From: CAVRAW01 sp963716135
GTDB taxonomy: Bacteria; Planctomycetota; Planctomycetia; Pirellulales; JADZDJ01
DNA length: 64,000 bases
Direction: 5' to 3'
Assembly: GCA_963716135.1 (NCBI GenBank)
Contig: OY970289.1
Span: forward strand, 1,364,001-1,428,000
The position numbers and the translations under genes are program-made. Each line of letters begins with the position of its first letter. Within the stretch, counting starts at the first letter, position 1. The notes under the pieces were generated by a model. That model saw nothing but the letters and a program-made list of their open reading frames with translations. It was not told where the DNA came from and searched no databases. Of this stretch, positions 18,400-28,472 are shown piece after piece.

Positions 18400-20468
18400 A
18401 TGATGGATCCGGTCGACATCCTGGGGCCGAAGGGACGCATCGCCGCGCGGCTTACGCAATACGAAGAGCGCCCGCAACAATTGGAAATGGCGCGGGCTGT
18501 TACGGCGGCGATCGAAGGGCGCCGGCATCTGATCGTCGAAGCGGGCACGGGCGTGGGCAAGAGCTTCGCCTATCTGGTGCCCGCCATTCTTGCAGCCACG
18601 GCCGAACCGCCGCCCGCGGAAGATGATGACGACGACATGCGTCCGCGCCGCCGCATCGTCGTCAGCACGCACACCATCGCGCTGCAGGAACAGTTGGTGC
18701 TGAAAGATATTCCGCTGTTGAAGGCGGTCATGCCCAACGAGTTCACGGCGGTGCTGGTGAAAGGCCGCGGAAACTATGTCAGCCTGCGGCGGCTGAAGGC
18801 CGCGCAAGATCGCGCAAAAAACCTGTTCATCGACGATTCGGAAATCGAACAGCTTCGCGAATTAGCGGCCTGGGCAAAGCAATCGACCGATGGCTCGCTC
18901 GCCGATCTGCCGTTCGGCCCGCAGGACGGCGTGTGGGACGAAATCGCTAGCGACAGCGGCAACTGCATGGGGCGCAACTGCCCCACGTACGACTCGTGCT
19001 TCTACTATCAGGCGCGCCGCCGCGCCAGCCGGGCACAGATTCTGGTTGTCAATCATGCGCTGCTTTTCAGCGACCTGGCATTGCGCCGCGCCGGCGCAAG
19101 CATCCTTCCCGATTACGACGTCGCCATTCTCGACGAAGCCCACACAGTCGAATCCGTGGCCGGCGACCACTTGGGCTTGGGCATTTCGTCGGGCGCGATC
19201 GAGTATACGCTCAACAAGCTTTACAATGATCGCACCAATAAGGGCCTGCTGGTGCACTACAAACTGGCGCGGCCCAGCAGGAAGTCGAACGCTGCCGTGT
19301 GCGGGCCGACGATTTCTTCGCCGATATCAACCGCTGGCTGGAGGATCAAACCGGCGACAACGGCCGCGTACTCAAGCCGGAGATCGTGCCGAACCTCGTC
19401 AGCCCGGCATTGGAAACGCTGGCCCGCATGGTCCGCCAACACGGCGATAAGCTCAAAGACGATAAGGAGCGCTTCGATTTCGTTTCCGCTGCCGACCGGT
19501 TGCGAGGAATCGCCGCCGAAATCGACACCTGGGTCAAGCAGCAATTGCCCGAAGCGGTGTATTGGATCGAGCGCATGAAGTCGCGCCGCGGCCACACGCG
19601 GTTTGTGCTCTGCGCCGCCCCAATCGACGTCGGCCCCGCGCTGCGCGAACAGTTGTTTGACAAAGTGCCCAGTGTCATTATGACGAGCGCCACGCTGGCG
19701 ATCGGCGGTTCGAAACATAGCCCGACCGTGCCGGTCGGGTCGTCTGACAGTTCCTTCAATTATTTCAAAAGCCGCGTTGGACTGACGCAATCCCATTGCC
19801 TGCGGCTAGGCAGCCCGTTTGATTATCAAAGCCAGGTGGAACTGATTCTGGTCGACGGCATGCCCGATCCCACCGATAAGGCGCCGTACGAGCAAGCCTG
19901 CCTGGAAATGATCCGGCGCTACGTTGCCCGCACGGATGGCCGGGCTTTTGTGCTTTTCACCAGTTACGACATGCTTCGCCGGGCGGCCAGCGCCCTGACG
20001 CCGTGGCTGACTCAGCAAAACTTGGCGCTATTGTCGCAGGCCGACGGCGTGCCGCGCAGCCAAATGCTCGATCGCTTCCGCCAAAATCCGCGCAGCGTGC
20101 TGTTGGGCACCGACACTTTCTGGCAAGGCGTCGATGTGCCAGGCGATGCCCTGCAGAACGTAATCATCACCAAGCTGCCTTTCAGCGTGCCGGACCGCCC
20201 GCTGTTGGAGGCCCGGCTGGAAGCCATCCGCGCCGCCGGGGGCAACCCGTTTGCCGATTACCAGCTCCCCGAAGCGGTGCTGAAACTGAAGCAAGGTTTC
20301 GGCCGCCTGATCCGAACCAAAACCGACACCGGCATTGTCGTGATCTTGGACCCCCGCGTCCGCACCAAACGCTACGGCCGAATGTTCCTCGATTCCCTGC
20401 CGCAGTGCCATCAATCGATCGAATCCGTCGCCGGCCAAGGCGTTGACCACCTTGCGAAGCGAATTTAG
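18400..20468 (+). CDS. DinG-type ATP-dependent DNA helicase, single-base frameshift
   Basis: Superfamily 2 (XPD/DinG-like) helicase of about 689 residues. The N-terminal frame has QLEMARAV, Walker [18 protein letters not shown], the Fe-S cysteine region [12 protein letters not shown] and the DEAH box [12 protein letters not shown]. The C-terminal frame has [23 protein letters not shown] and [16 protein letters not shown]. The two frames meet near 19271. Restoring one G (CGGCCC to CGGGCCC) gives [20 protein letters not shown] and joins them. The break is judged a homopolymer deletion. It lies 10 bases after thiG and 10 bases before hisF on the same strand. Confidence 0.87.
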
Positions 20469-20477
20469 AGTGTCGGC

Positions 20478-21245
20478 ATGCTTGCCAAACGTGTCATTCC
20501 CTGTCTCGATGTCAACCTCGGCCGCGTCGTCAAAGGCACGAAGTTTTTGAATCTGCGCGATGCTGGCGATCCGGTTGAAGTTGCTGCGCGCTACGAGGCC
20601 GAGGGGGCTGACGAGCTGGTGTTTCTGGACATCACGGCCAGCCACGAGGAGCGGGACATCATGCTCGACGTGGTGCGCCGCACCGCCGAGCAGGTGTTCA
20701 TGCCGCTCACCGTCGGCGGCGGCATCCGCACGCTGGAAGACATTCGGGCCCTACTCAACGCCGGCAGCGATAAAGTTTCCATCAATTCCGCCGCTTGCCG
20801 AAACCCGGAGTTCGTGCGCGAGGCCGCCCGTAAGTTCGGCAGCCAGTGCATCGTGGTGAATATCGACCCCAAGCGGGTGCGGAAAAATGGCCGCGAAGTG
20901 TGGGAGGTGCACATCAACGGCGGGCGGATTCCCACAGGCCTGGAGGCGGTGCCCTGGGCCAAGGAAGTCGAGCGGCTGGGGGCGGGGGAAATTGTGCTCA
21001 CCTGCATGGATGCAGACGGCACGCAAAGTGGTTATGATTTGGAGATGACCGCCGCCGTCAGCCGCGAGGTAACCATCCCCGTGGTCGCCAGCGGCGGCGC
21101 CGGCAGGCCGGAACACCTGGCCGACGCCATCGCCATCGGTCACGCCGACGCGGCCCTGGCGGCCGGCATCTTTCACTTCGGACAGTTCACAATCCGCCAG
21201 GTGAAAGAAGAGATGGCCAGGCGTGGAATTCCCGTGCGGCTGTAG
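20478..21245 (+). CDS. hisF: Imidazole glycerol phosphate synthase subunit HisF
   Basis: Cyclase subunit of IGP synthase in histidine biosynthesis; works with HisH to make imidazole glycerol phosphate and AICAR. The 255-residue TIM barrel begins [20 protein letters not shown] with catalytic Asp11, has [17 protein letters not shown]-like [13 protein letters not shown] and the second catalytic Asp in [17 protein letters not shown], ending with [14 protein letters not shown] and [12 protein letters not shown]. Length and motifs are canonical. No other his genes are in the window. Confidence 0.96.
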   Translation: MLAKRVIPCLDVNLGRVVKGTKFLNLRDAGDPVEVAARYEAEGADELVFLDITASHEERDIMLDVVRRTAEQVFMPLTVGGGIRTLEDIRALLNAGSDKVSINSAACRNPEFVREAARKFGSQCIVVNIDPKRVRKNGREVWEVHINGGRIPTGLEAVPWAKEVERLGAGEIVLTCMDADGTQSGYDLEMTAAVSREVTIPVVASGGAGRPEHLADAIAIGHADAALAAGIFHFGQFTIRQVKEEMARRGIPVRL

Positions 21246-21310
21246 GCGCGAACCAACTCTGGAATTCAAAAAATTGAATACGGCGACCGCCGGCTGAAAT
21301 CTCCAACGAT

Positions 21311-22489
21311 ATGTCGTATTCCAATATCCACCAGCAGCCTCCTTCGTCCAAGGCGGAAGCTTCGGCGATTCGCTTCTCCGGCAAGAAGCGCGATTTGGAA
21401 GTCGACAAGCTGTTTCGAGCGCTGGTGAAGCTGGAAGGCAGCGATCTGCACTTGAAAGTCGGCCGGCCCCCTTATGTGCGCGTCAAAGGGTCGCTCAAGC
21501 CGCTCAATCGGGCGCCGATCGACGACGAAGAAATGGTCCGCATGTGCTTCCCGATGCTCGACGAGCGCCTGCAGGAAATCTTCGACGACACCGGCGGAGT
21601 GGACTTCGCCCACGTGGTCGACGTCGACGGCGTGAAATGGCGGTTCCGCGTGAACATGCTGCAGCAATTGGGGCACGCGGGACTGGTGGCGCGGCGCGTG
21701 AACAACCACATCCCCGATTTCGCCGGGCTCAACTTGCCGCCGATTATGGAAGATTTGTGCAAGTTCGATCAGGGAATGGTGATCTTGGTCGGCGTGACTG
21801 GTTCGGGCAAGAGCACGACGATTGCGTCGATGCTGAACTACATCAATCACCACTATCGCAAGCATATTTTGACGTTGGAAGACCCGATCGAATTCACTTT
21901 CACGGAAGACAAGTGCTTAGTGAACCAGCGCGAAATTGGCACGGACGTCAAGGATTTTGCCATCGGCATGAAGCACGCCGTGCGCGAAGATCCCGACGTG
22001 ATGCTGCTGGGCGAAATGCGCGATCAGGAAACCTTCCTCACGGCTATTCAAGCCGCCGAAACGGGTCACCTGGTGTTCGGCACGCTGCACGCCTCGACGC
22101 ACCCCAGCACGATCGGCCGCATCCTCGACCTGTTTCCCCAGGAAATGCACCCCTCCTTGCGCAGTGCCATTGCGTTCAACATGAAAGCGATCGTCGCGCA
22201 AAAACTGCTTCCCTCCATCAAGCAGGGCGTGGGCCGGGTGCCCACCGTGGAAATCATGCTCTTCAGCCCGCAAATACGAAAGCTCATCCTGGAAGAGCGC
22301 GACGACAAGCTGGCCGACGTGCTTCGCATGTCCACCAACGAAGGCATGCAAGATTTTACGATGAGCCTGAAAGATCTTGTCGAGCGGGATTATGTGGATC
22401 GTCAAGTCGCGTTGGACGTGGCGCCCAACGTGGAAGCGCTGAAAATGGCCCTCAAAGGCATCGACGTCAAGGCAGCGGGAATTCTTTGA
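21311..22489 (+). CDS. PilT-type secretion/retraction ATPase
   Basis: Hexameric AAA-like ATPase of the PilT branch of the type II/IV secretion superfamily, 392 residues. The N-terminal domain has SDLHLKVGRPPYVRVKGSL; the core has intact Walker A GVTGSGKSTTIAS near residue 160, the Asp box ILTLEDPIEFTF, Walker B PDVMLLGEMRDQET, the His box TGHLVFGTLHAS and the PilT-like IVAQKLLPSIKQG. The stop overlaps the start of the degenerate GspE-like gene (TGATG), showing tight coupling. No pilin or pilus-assembly genes are nearby, so its mechanical partner is unknown. Confidence 0.88.
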   Translation: MSYSNIHQQPPSSKAEASAIRFSGKKRDLEVDKLFRALVKLEGSDLHLKVGRPPYVRVKGSLKPLNRAPIDDEEMVRMCFPMLDERLQEIFDDTGGVDFAHVVDVDGVKWRFRVNMLQQLGHAGLVARRVNNHIPDFAGLNLPPIMEDLCKFDQGMVILVGVTGSGKSTTIASMLNYINHHYRKHILTLEDPIEFTFTEDKCLVNQREIGTDVKDFAIGMKHAVREDPDVMLLGEMRDQETFLTAIQAAETGHLVFGTLHASTHPSTIGRILDLFPQEMHPSLRSAIAFNMKAIVAQKLLPSIKQGVGRVPTVEIMLFSPQIRKLILEERDDKLADVLRMSTNEGMQDFTMSLKDLVERDYVDRQVALDVAPNVEALKMALKGIDVKAAGIL

Positions 22490-24255
22490 TGACGCGCGCG
22501 GCAAAGCTGATCGTCGGGGGGCTGGTGCTGGCCGCGGCGCTGCTGGCGGTGCATTCCGCGCTGGCGCAAGAGCCCGCCGCCGCCACCGCCAACGACGGCT
22601 GGCCCGCCTATAAATTCCAGCGCGGGCCGGGCTACTATCTGGATACCGTCAAAATTCTGCTCAGTTGGGGGCTGTTTGTGCTTTGGGTGCGAACGACCAA
22701 CTGGGTCAGCCAGGACTGCATCCGCCTGCGGCTGAACTACATCGTGTGGAACCTGGTCGTATTTGTGCCGTTGGTGCTGAGCTACATCCTGCTTTGGGTG
22801 CTTCCCTCGTTCGCGGTCGGCTTTCCGCTGATGTTGCTGGCCTACTTCGCGCCCTTTACGCGCATATGTGGTAATGCGCAACCAAACGGTGGAATCGCAT
22901 CAGCGACTTTTCACGCCCGCTCACTTTCGTCACATGTTTGCCGGCGCGGCCGGGAAAGTAGGCGTGAAAGTATCGAGCGAAAAGGTGCTCGACCATCAAA
23001 AGGGCGCACCGGTCGACTTCAAGGGCAGCCCCGGCGGCGGACGAAATGCCGAGGCGAATCTGGCGCTGTCGCGGCAAACGCCGGGCTACGTGCCGGCGAA
23101 AGGCTTGATTGCCGACCTGTTGGACCGCGGCGGCGACGGCATTTTGCTGGAATTTGGGGCCCAAAATGTGCCCGCGCGGTATCAGATCGACGGCGTGTGG
23201 CACAATGTCGATCCGCTGCAGCGCGAGCCTGCCGAGGCGATGGTGGCCGCGCTGAAAACTCTCGGCGGCCTGGACCCCTCCGAGCGAGTCAAACGCCAGG
23301 AGGCCGCGTTCGTGGCCGAGTATCAAGGCGCAAAATACAACTGCAAGTTGCTCAGCCAGGCGCGCAAGCCGGCGAGCGATTTGCCGTCTCGTTCTATCCC
23401 ATCCGGAAAAAGGCGGTCACGTTGGATGAGCTGGGAATGCGTTCCCGCACCCAGGCCCAACTCGACACCTTGCTGACTCAGCCGCACGGCATGGTTATTT
23501 TTTCCGCGCTCCCCGGCGGCGGCTTGAGCAGCTTGTTCGATGGCGCCCTGACGGCCTGCGATTGTTACACGCGCGATTTCGCCGCCGTCGAGGATGTAAA
23601 GAATCGAGAGCTCGAGGTGGAAAACATCCACGTGACCACGTATGATCCGGCCGCCGGCGAAAAACCTTTGCCGGTGCTGGAGAAGATGATTCGCTCGTAT
23701 CCCAACGTGCTGGTCGTGCGGAATCTCCCCGACGGCGAGACCGCCAAATTCCTGTGCGATCAGGTGCAGGACGAACGGCTTGTGCTGACGTCGATCCGCG
23801 CCAAAGACGCCGCCGAGGCTTTGCTCCGCGTCCTGTTGCTGAAGGTGCCCGCAAAGGATTTTTCGCAGGCGGTCAGCGGAGTGGCGGCCGTGCGATTAGT
23901 TCGCAAGCTTTGCGAAGAGTGCAAAGAGGCCTACGCGCCGCCGCCGGAGGTGTTGCAGCAGTTCGGTATTCCTGCCGGGAAGATTCAAACGCTGTTCCAG
24001 CCGCCGTCGCAACCCGACCCGAAGCGGCCTTGCCCAGCGTGCGAGGGCGTCGGTTACAAGGGCCGAATTGGAATGTTCGAATTGTTGACCGTCGACGACG
24101 GCGTGCGAGATGTCTTGGTCAAGAATCCGAAAATCGAAGCGGTCCGCGCTGCTGCCCGCAAGGCGGGGCTAAAAACGTTTCAGGAGGAAGGCCTGGTGCT
24201 GGTGGTGAAGGGCGTCACGTCGTTGGCGGAATTGCAGCGCGTGTTGAAGTTATGA
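22489..24255 (+). CDS. Membrane-anchored GspE/PilB-like protein with degenerate ATPase motifs (two compensating frameshifts)
   Basis: About 589 residues when repaired. It starts with a signal-like segment (LIVGGLVLAAALLAVHSALA) and further helices near residues 53-70 and 85-120. A GspE-type N2 domain (LLDRGGDGILLEFG) and a C-terminal ATPase-like domain follow. The P-loop reads SALPGGGLSS, with the catalytic Lys replaced by Leu; Walker B reads VLVVRNLPDGETA without Gly-Glu; the His box reads RLVLTSIRAKDAAEA. The zinc-type CEEC and CPAC pairs are kept. Frames switch near 22859-22863 (two bases short in a CG repeat) and 23359 (GGG to GG; repaired KLLSQGAQAGERFAVSFYP). A structural, non-hydrolysing partner of the upstream PilT is inferred. 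Confidence 0.75.
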   Translation: MTRAAKLIVGGLVLAAALLAVHSALAQEPAAATANDGWPAYKFQRGPGYYLDTVKILLSWGLFVLWVRTTNWVSQDCIRLRLNYIVWNLVVFVPLVLSYILLWVLPSFAVGFPLMLLAYFAPFTRICGNAQPNGGIASATFHARSLSSHVCRRGRESRRESIERKGARPSKGRTGRLQGQPRRRTKCRGESGAVAANAGLRAGERLDCRPVGPRRRRHFAGIWGPKCARAVSDRRRVAQCRSAAARACRGDGGRAENSRRPGPLRASQTPGGRVRGRVSRRKIQLQVAQPGAQAGERFAVSFYPIRKKAVTLDELGMRSRTQAQLDTLLTQPHGMVIFSALPGGGLSSLFDGALTACDCYTRDFAAVEDVKNRELEVENIHVTTYDPAAGEKPLPVLEKMIRSYPNVLVVRNLPDGETAKFLCDQVQDERLVLTSIRAKDAAEALLRVLLLKVPAKDFSQAVSGVAAVRLVRKLCEECKEAYAPPPEVLQQFGIPAGKIQTLFQPPSQPDPKRPCPACEGVGYKGRIGMFELLTVDDGVRDVLVKNPKIEAVRAAARKAGLKTFQEEGLVLVVKGVTSLAELQRVLKL

Positions 24256-24296
24256 TTTCAATTTTCCAATAGAATCGGGCAATTTGCTCGCTGGCT

Positions 24297-24913
24297 ATGC
24301 TTCTGACAATCGCAATCGTCGTGATTTTCGTCTGTTGCCTGGCTTTCGTTTTCAACGAGGGTCTGTGGGCGCCTCCATCATGTTCTTCAACACGATGACC
24401 GCCGTATTGTTGGCTTCCAATTTCTTCGAGCCAGTGGCCAACTGGATAACGGGAATGTCGCCCGGCCTGGCTTACATCGCGGATTTTGTTGCCCTGTGGG
24501 GCATCTTCGCCGTGTCGCTGCTGCTGATGCGCGTGGTCACCGATTTCATTTCCCGCCATCAAGTGCGGTTTCTCAAGCAAATCGACGTCGCCGGCGGCGT
24601 GTTTTTCGCCACCTGGATCGGCTGGATCATGGTGCAGTTCACGCTGTTCTCTTTGCACACCGCGCCGATGAGCCGAAATTTTCTCGACTTCCAGGAAAAG
24701 CCCGACACGCGCATGTTCTTCGGCCTAGGGCCCGACCGGGATTGGCTTGCCTTCCTGCACTCGATGAGCACCGACGGCTCGCTGTCCCGCGAACCACCGG
24801 CCAACCGGCCCGAGGCTTTCGTCTTCGACCCGCAAGCCGATTTCATTCTTCGCTATGGCGCTCGGCGCGAACAATTGGAACATGAAAAAGGCATTCTAGC
24901 CACGAAAAAGTGA
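24297..24913 (+). CDS. CvpA-like membrane protein, single-base frameshift
   Basis: A predicted membrane protein of about 205 residues resembling the CvpA (colicin V production) family: MLLTIAIVVIFVCCLAFVF is helix 1, followed by helices around TMTAVLLASNFFEP, PGLAYIADFVALWGIFAVSL and GGVFFATWIGWIMVQFTLF. The C-terminal third is soluble. The start frame and the rest meet near 24367; restoring one G (GGG to GGGG) gives VFNEGLWGASIMFFNTM. It follows the GspE-like gene by 41 bases and overlaps the next gene by four (GTGA), so it belongs to that operon. Family call rests on helix pattern and size and is tentative. Confidence 0.62.
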
Positions 24914-25659
24914 CCGAGCGCAGCTCGAGTCCCGGTGTTGCCATGACCGCTCCGTTGGCCGATTCAAATTCGCTGCCTGCTGATGGCGAAGTCGCCCGAT
25001 ACCGTGCGGTCAGCGCCTGGGCGATCGCCGCATTGTTGCTGGGATTACTCTCTCCGTTGGCATTCGTGGGGCCGGTGCTGTGGTCGCTTCCACTGTTGTG
25101 CATCGCCGTAGCGCTCGTGGCCATGTGGAAAATCTCCGCATCGGCCGGCGAATTGGTGGGATGGAGCCTGGCTTTGCTCGGCTTGTTATTGGCGTTGTTG
25201 TTCGGCTTGGCTGCGCCGGCGCACACATTGACTCGCCAATACTGGCTCGAAAGCCGCGCTGAAGCATTTGCCGATGAATATATCGAACTGCTGCGGCAGG
25301 GACGCCCCTTCGCCGCGTATCAACTCATGTTGTATCCGACGCTACGCAAACCGCTGAACACCGAGTTGCCCGCCGACTACGACAAAGACCCCAGAGCAAA
25401 ACAGAAGTACGAGCGTTTTTTGCAGGCGGAACCGGCCCTGACTTTATTGGCCCAGCGCGATCGGGCAAACTTCCAGCGACTGTCCTGTCAGTTGCTTTCC
25501 AGCGATGATGAAAGCGACCGAGTTGCCCTGCGGTATCGTATTTCTCCGCCGCAAACCGGCGCGGCGCCAGTGGTCATCCAATTGACAGTATTGCGCTTTC
25601 TTGACGGCAAGACCGGCCGAGAGCAATGGCGCATTAAATCAGCGGACGTGGTCGAGTAA
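24910..25659 (+). CDS. Hypothetical membrane protein, fourth gene of the PilT operon
   Basis: A 249-residue protein with no recognised family. Helices near residues 35-60 (AWAIAALLLGLLSPLAFVG), 62-78 and 88-108 (WSLALLGLLLALLFGLAAP) precede a soluble domain of about 140 residues starting RQYWLESRAEAFADEYIELL. The first two helices resemble DUF4190-like pairs. It begins with GTG 24910 overlapping the stop of the CvpA-like gene; an internal ATG at 24943 is an alternative. The overlap implies translational coupling. The C-terminus overlaps the convergent SDR gene by 26 bases. Confidence 0.6.
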   Translation: MTERSSSPGVAMTAPLADSNSLPADGEVARYRAVSAWAIAALLLGLLSPLAFVGPVLWSLPLLCIAVALVAMWKISASAGELVGWSLALLGLLLALLFGLAAPAHTLTRQYWLESRAEAFADEYIELLRQGRPFAAYQLMLYPTLRKPLNTELPADYDKDPRAKQKYERFLQAEPALTLLAQRDRANFQRLSCQLLSSDDESDRVALRYRISPPQTGAAPVVIQLTVLRFLDGKTGREQWRIKSADVVE

Positions 25660-26565
25660 GGCGCGGTGCGACGATCGAGCCTGTTTTCCCGGGCCACCGA
25701 CGCTCAGCGGGGCTTCCCGGCGCTTTCTCGTCTTTCGGCGCCATGAACTGCTCCACTGGCAGAGCGTAGTGGGGGCCCCAACCCAATGGCAACGTCACTC
25801 CGGTGATCCAGCGGGCATCGTCGGACGCCAGGAACGCCACGGCCCCGGAAACGTCGTGCGGCAAGCCGACGCCCAGCGGATGGTTTGCCTCCAAGTGAGC
25901 GTGAACCTCGGGCGTGAGATGCTCCAAGTGCTTCAGCGTCATGGGCGTTGCCACCAGCGCCGGCGCAACGGCCACGACTCGAATCTTTCGCGGCGCCAGT
26001 TCCCAGGCCAGCGACTGCGTCAGCCCGATCATTCCTGCTTTGGCGGCGCTGTAAATGCTGAAGCTTGGGCAGCCCCCCAGCGCCAGCGCCGAAGCCACAT
26101 TGACGATGACACCACCGGGCGAGGGAAGATGCGGCAACACGGCGCGCATCAGCCGAATCGCGCCGTGCAGATTCACGTCGAGCAGGTTCTGCCATTGTTC
26201 GTCGGTGAATTCTTCAAACGGCCGGGCATATTCCACTCCGGCGTTGTTCACCAGCACGTCGATCCGTCCGAAGCGCGCCATGGCGTCGGCGACAGATTGG
26301 CGCACTTCGTCGGCCACGGTTACGTCGCAGCGGATCCATTGCATGTCGCGCTTGGTGCGCTGCAAGCGCTTCAGCAATCGCTTGGGTTCGCTGCGTGAAA
26401 ACAAGGCGACGGCCGCCCCTTCCTGGGCCAGTCGTTCGGCAATCGCTCCGCCGATGCCGCGGTCGCTGGCGCCGGTAATCAATGCCACTTTGCCGGTGAA
26501 TCGCGCAGCGCGCCTTCGGGCGCCGCTTGCTGCTGGACGGCTTTACTTGGTTGATCTTGTGACAT
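25634..26565 (-). CDS. SDR-family NAD(P)-dependent oxidoreductase, single-base deletion near the N-terminus
   Basis: Classical short-chain dehydrogenase/reductase. It has the cofactor motif TGASDRGIGGAIA, NNAG in VLVNNAGVEYA, the catalytic Ser in VNVASALALGGCP and the YSAAK catalytic Tyr/Lys pair, followed by the ARG-like substrate loop. The uninterrupted frame starts only at GTG 26488, directly at the first strand (VALITGAS). A frame starting MSQDQPSKAVQQQ at 26565 joins it if one C is restored near 26502-26505, giving ALRRFTGKVALITGAS and about 310 residues. That longer reading is preferred. Substrate is unknown; the gene has no metabolic neighbours. Confidence 0.82.
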
Positions 26566-26722
26566 TCGGACGATATCAAATGAAAGGTCAGTTAGTGCGA
26601 TGCTTCGCAATCATACCCGATGTGCCGGCACCCGGCGGTCCGGCGCATCGCACCATTTTAGATATGCCAGGCGACCGCCGCCACCGATCGGCATATTCGA
26701 CAAAGTCGCCCGCCATCGGCAG

Positions 26723-27253
26723 CTAGCGGCGAAGCACGAACCGGTAGTCCTTCGTTTTCCAAGGTCCGGCGTAGTCGACGCCAATGCGCGGCGAGCGCTC
26801 GATTTGCGATCGCCGCACATGCAGGCCGCGGTCTTCAATCCACAATCCCGTCGCCTGTTCGGCCGCCAACGTGCTGAGCCGCTGCGTGATTTTCAATCCC
26901 TTGGTGAGCTTTCCCGGGCCGGTGAATTCCCCCGCCCCGCGCAGCAGCACGGCGGCCGGCCAGCCTTCGCGGTCGGTCACCACATTGAGCATCCAATGAA
27001 TGCCATAGCACAAATAGACGTACCAATGCCCCGCCGGACCGAACATGACTTCGGTTCGCGGCGTGCGCCCAAACCTGCCGTGACAGGCCAGATCGTGCGG
27101 GCCGATGTAGGCTTCGACCTCGTGGATCATCGCCGCCTGGAGGCCGGCACGTGTTCGCCGCACGAGGTGCTTTCCCAGCAGTTCGCGGGCCACGGTCAAG
27201 GTCGGCCGCGCGTAAAAATCGCGAGTCAGAATCTCACTGGTTGTGATCGTCAT
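26723..27253 (-). CDS. 3-methyladenine DNA glycosylase (AAG/MPG family)
   Basis: Monofunctional base-excision glycosylase of the alkyladenine glycosylase fold, 176 residues. Family blocks are FYARPTLTVARELLGKHLVR, the catalytic-Glu strand MIHEVEAYIGPHDLACHG, the intercalating segment TEVMFGPAGHWYVYLCYG, and LNVVTDREGWPAAVLLRGAG with GPGKLTKGL. It removes alkylated or deaminated purines. ATG 27253 overlaps the FIST gene stop by one base (TGATG), so it is the last gene of the ridA-FIST-mpg operon. Confidence 0.92.
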   Translation of the reverse strand: MTITTSEILTRDFYARPTLTVARELLGKHLVRRTRAGLQAAMIHEVEAYIGPHDLACHGRFGRTPRTEVMFGPAGHWYVYLCYGIHWMLNVVTDREGWPAAVLLRGAGEFTGPGKLTKGLKITQRLSTLAAEQATGLWIEDRGLHVRRSQIERSPRIGVDYAGPWKTKDYRFVLRR

Positions 27254-28452
27254 CAGGTGTTGCAATCAAACAGCGCCACACTGGCGGTAAACCCGTGCAG
27301 GAAATTCTGTCCGCCGACGGGCCCGATTTCTCCCTGCGCAAAAAAACCAGCGGTGGGAATATTTCCCAACTCGTCTTGCACGCAGGTTGCATCGTGATCG
27401 GGACAAGAAAACAATCGCGTGCCGCGGCCGTTGCACGTAAACAATAAAGCACCGCGGGATTCATTCGAACGGGTCGATTGCTGGGCGTGCAATAAACTGC
27501 GCAAGTCCTCGTCGGCCGATTGCTCATCTCGCACATGAAATTGCACGGTCTGACCGGGGCGCACGAAATCGCCGATGGCGATGGCTCCGGTGTTCGGATC
27601 GGCGCCGATCACGTTTCGCACGAGGAAATCGCCGCGGTCGAACTTGTCTCGATATTCACTGAGAACCCGGCCGACGTGCACGCCGCTGCGAAGCATCATT
27701 TGTTCTTGCGCTGAAAGGGAATCGAACACTTCCTGCAATCGCTTCAGCGGCGGCGCTCCGCCGAGCTCCTGAATCACATTCGCCTCGGCCCGAGTGACGA
27801 CAAACGGCTGACCGATGGGCCGGCACCCCTGCGACACCACGCTGCGAATGCGCACGGCGCCATGAATCAAGGCCGCAACCGCGCCGGTATCGAACACCTG
27901 CCGGCCAAGAATCAAGCGATTTTCGCCCGGCGACACGCCCCCGGAGGCCATGCCGCCCAAAACCGCCACGCCCGCGTGATCCTCGTTCAACCGACGCACT
28001 AATTCGTCGGCGGGAAAACTGAACGGCTCCCCCATCATGAGCATGGCGGCGCCGTCGGGCCACGCGTCGGGCAAGTCCGCGGGCCACCCGATGAACGTGC
28101 CGCCTTCGTGAGTCTGTTGAAAATCCAGATGCATCGAGATCACGTTTGTCGCCGGCAGCGCGGCCAACCACAAGGAAAGCGCTGGCGCCTGTTCGATCTC
28201 GCGCGAACCGCCGATGATCGATTCCCCCGTGCAGCCCAACAACGTTTCCGTGCCGATGGATTTGCAAACCTGATCTGCCGCATCGTCTAACTTTGACGCA
28301 TGATGCACCGATGCGAACATTAGCGCCAAATTCGGCGGCGCGCCGAGTTGCGCGAGTGCCGCACCGCAGACTTCCGAGATTGCCGCGCCCGAATCTTCGG
28401 CCGCGGATAGCGCCGCCGCAAATCGACAAGATTGATTCGTCTTCGGTTCCAT
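27253..28452 (-). CDS. FIST-domain protein (FIST N and C domains)
   Basis: A 399-residue protein made only of FIST_N and FIST_C sensory domains. Recognisable parts are LMFASVHHASKLDDAADQ and TLLGCTGESIIGGSREIEQ in the N-domain, GVAVLGGMASGG in the middle, and GALLFTCNGRGTRLF followed by the TAGFFAQGEIGPVGG motif in the C-domain. FIST domains are thought to bind small molecules such as amino acids and are usually attached to signalling output domains. None is attached here and no kinase or cyclase is nearby. The start is set at MEPKTNQSC (28452) because the longer frame crosses ridA. It lies 20 bases after ridA. Confidence 0.85.
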   Translation of the reverse strand: MEPKTNQSCRFAAALSAAEDSGAAISEVCGAALAQLGAPPNLALMFASVHHASKLDDAADQVCKSIGTETLLGCTGESIIGGSREIEQAPALSLWLAALPATNVISMHLDFQQTHEGGTFIGWPADLPDAWPDGAAMLMMGEPFSFPADELVRRLNEDHAGVAVLGGMASGGVSPGENRLILGRQVFDTGAVAALIHGAVRIRSVVSQGCRPIGQPFVVTRAEANVIQELGGAPPLKRLQEVFDSLSAQEQMMLRSGVHVGRVLSEYRDKFDRGDFLVRNVIGADPNTGAIAIGDFVRPGQTVQFHVRDEQSADEDLRSLLHAQQSTRSNESRGALLFTCNGRGTRLFSCPDHDATCVQDELGNIPTAGFFAQGEIGPVGGQNFLHGFTASVALFDCNT

Positions 28453-28472
28453 TGCCCGCAACACCGCTCCCG

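Noticed and set aside
21544..24255. A 903-residue open frame crossing the PilT gene and the GspE-like gene
   Set aside because: The first ~315 codons are an out-of-frame reading of pilT; only the part from 22489 is real, and that part itself needs two frame repairs.
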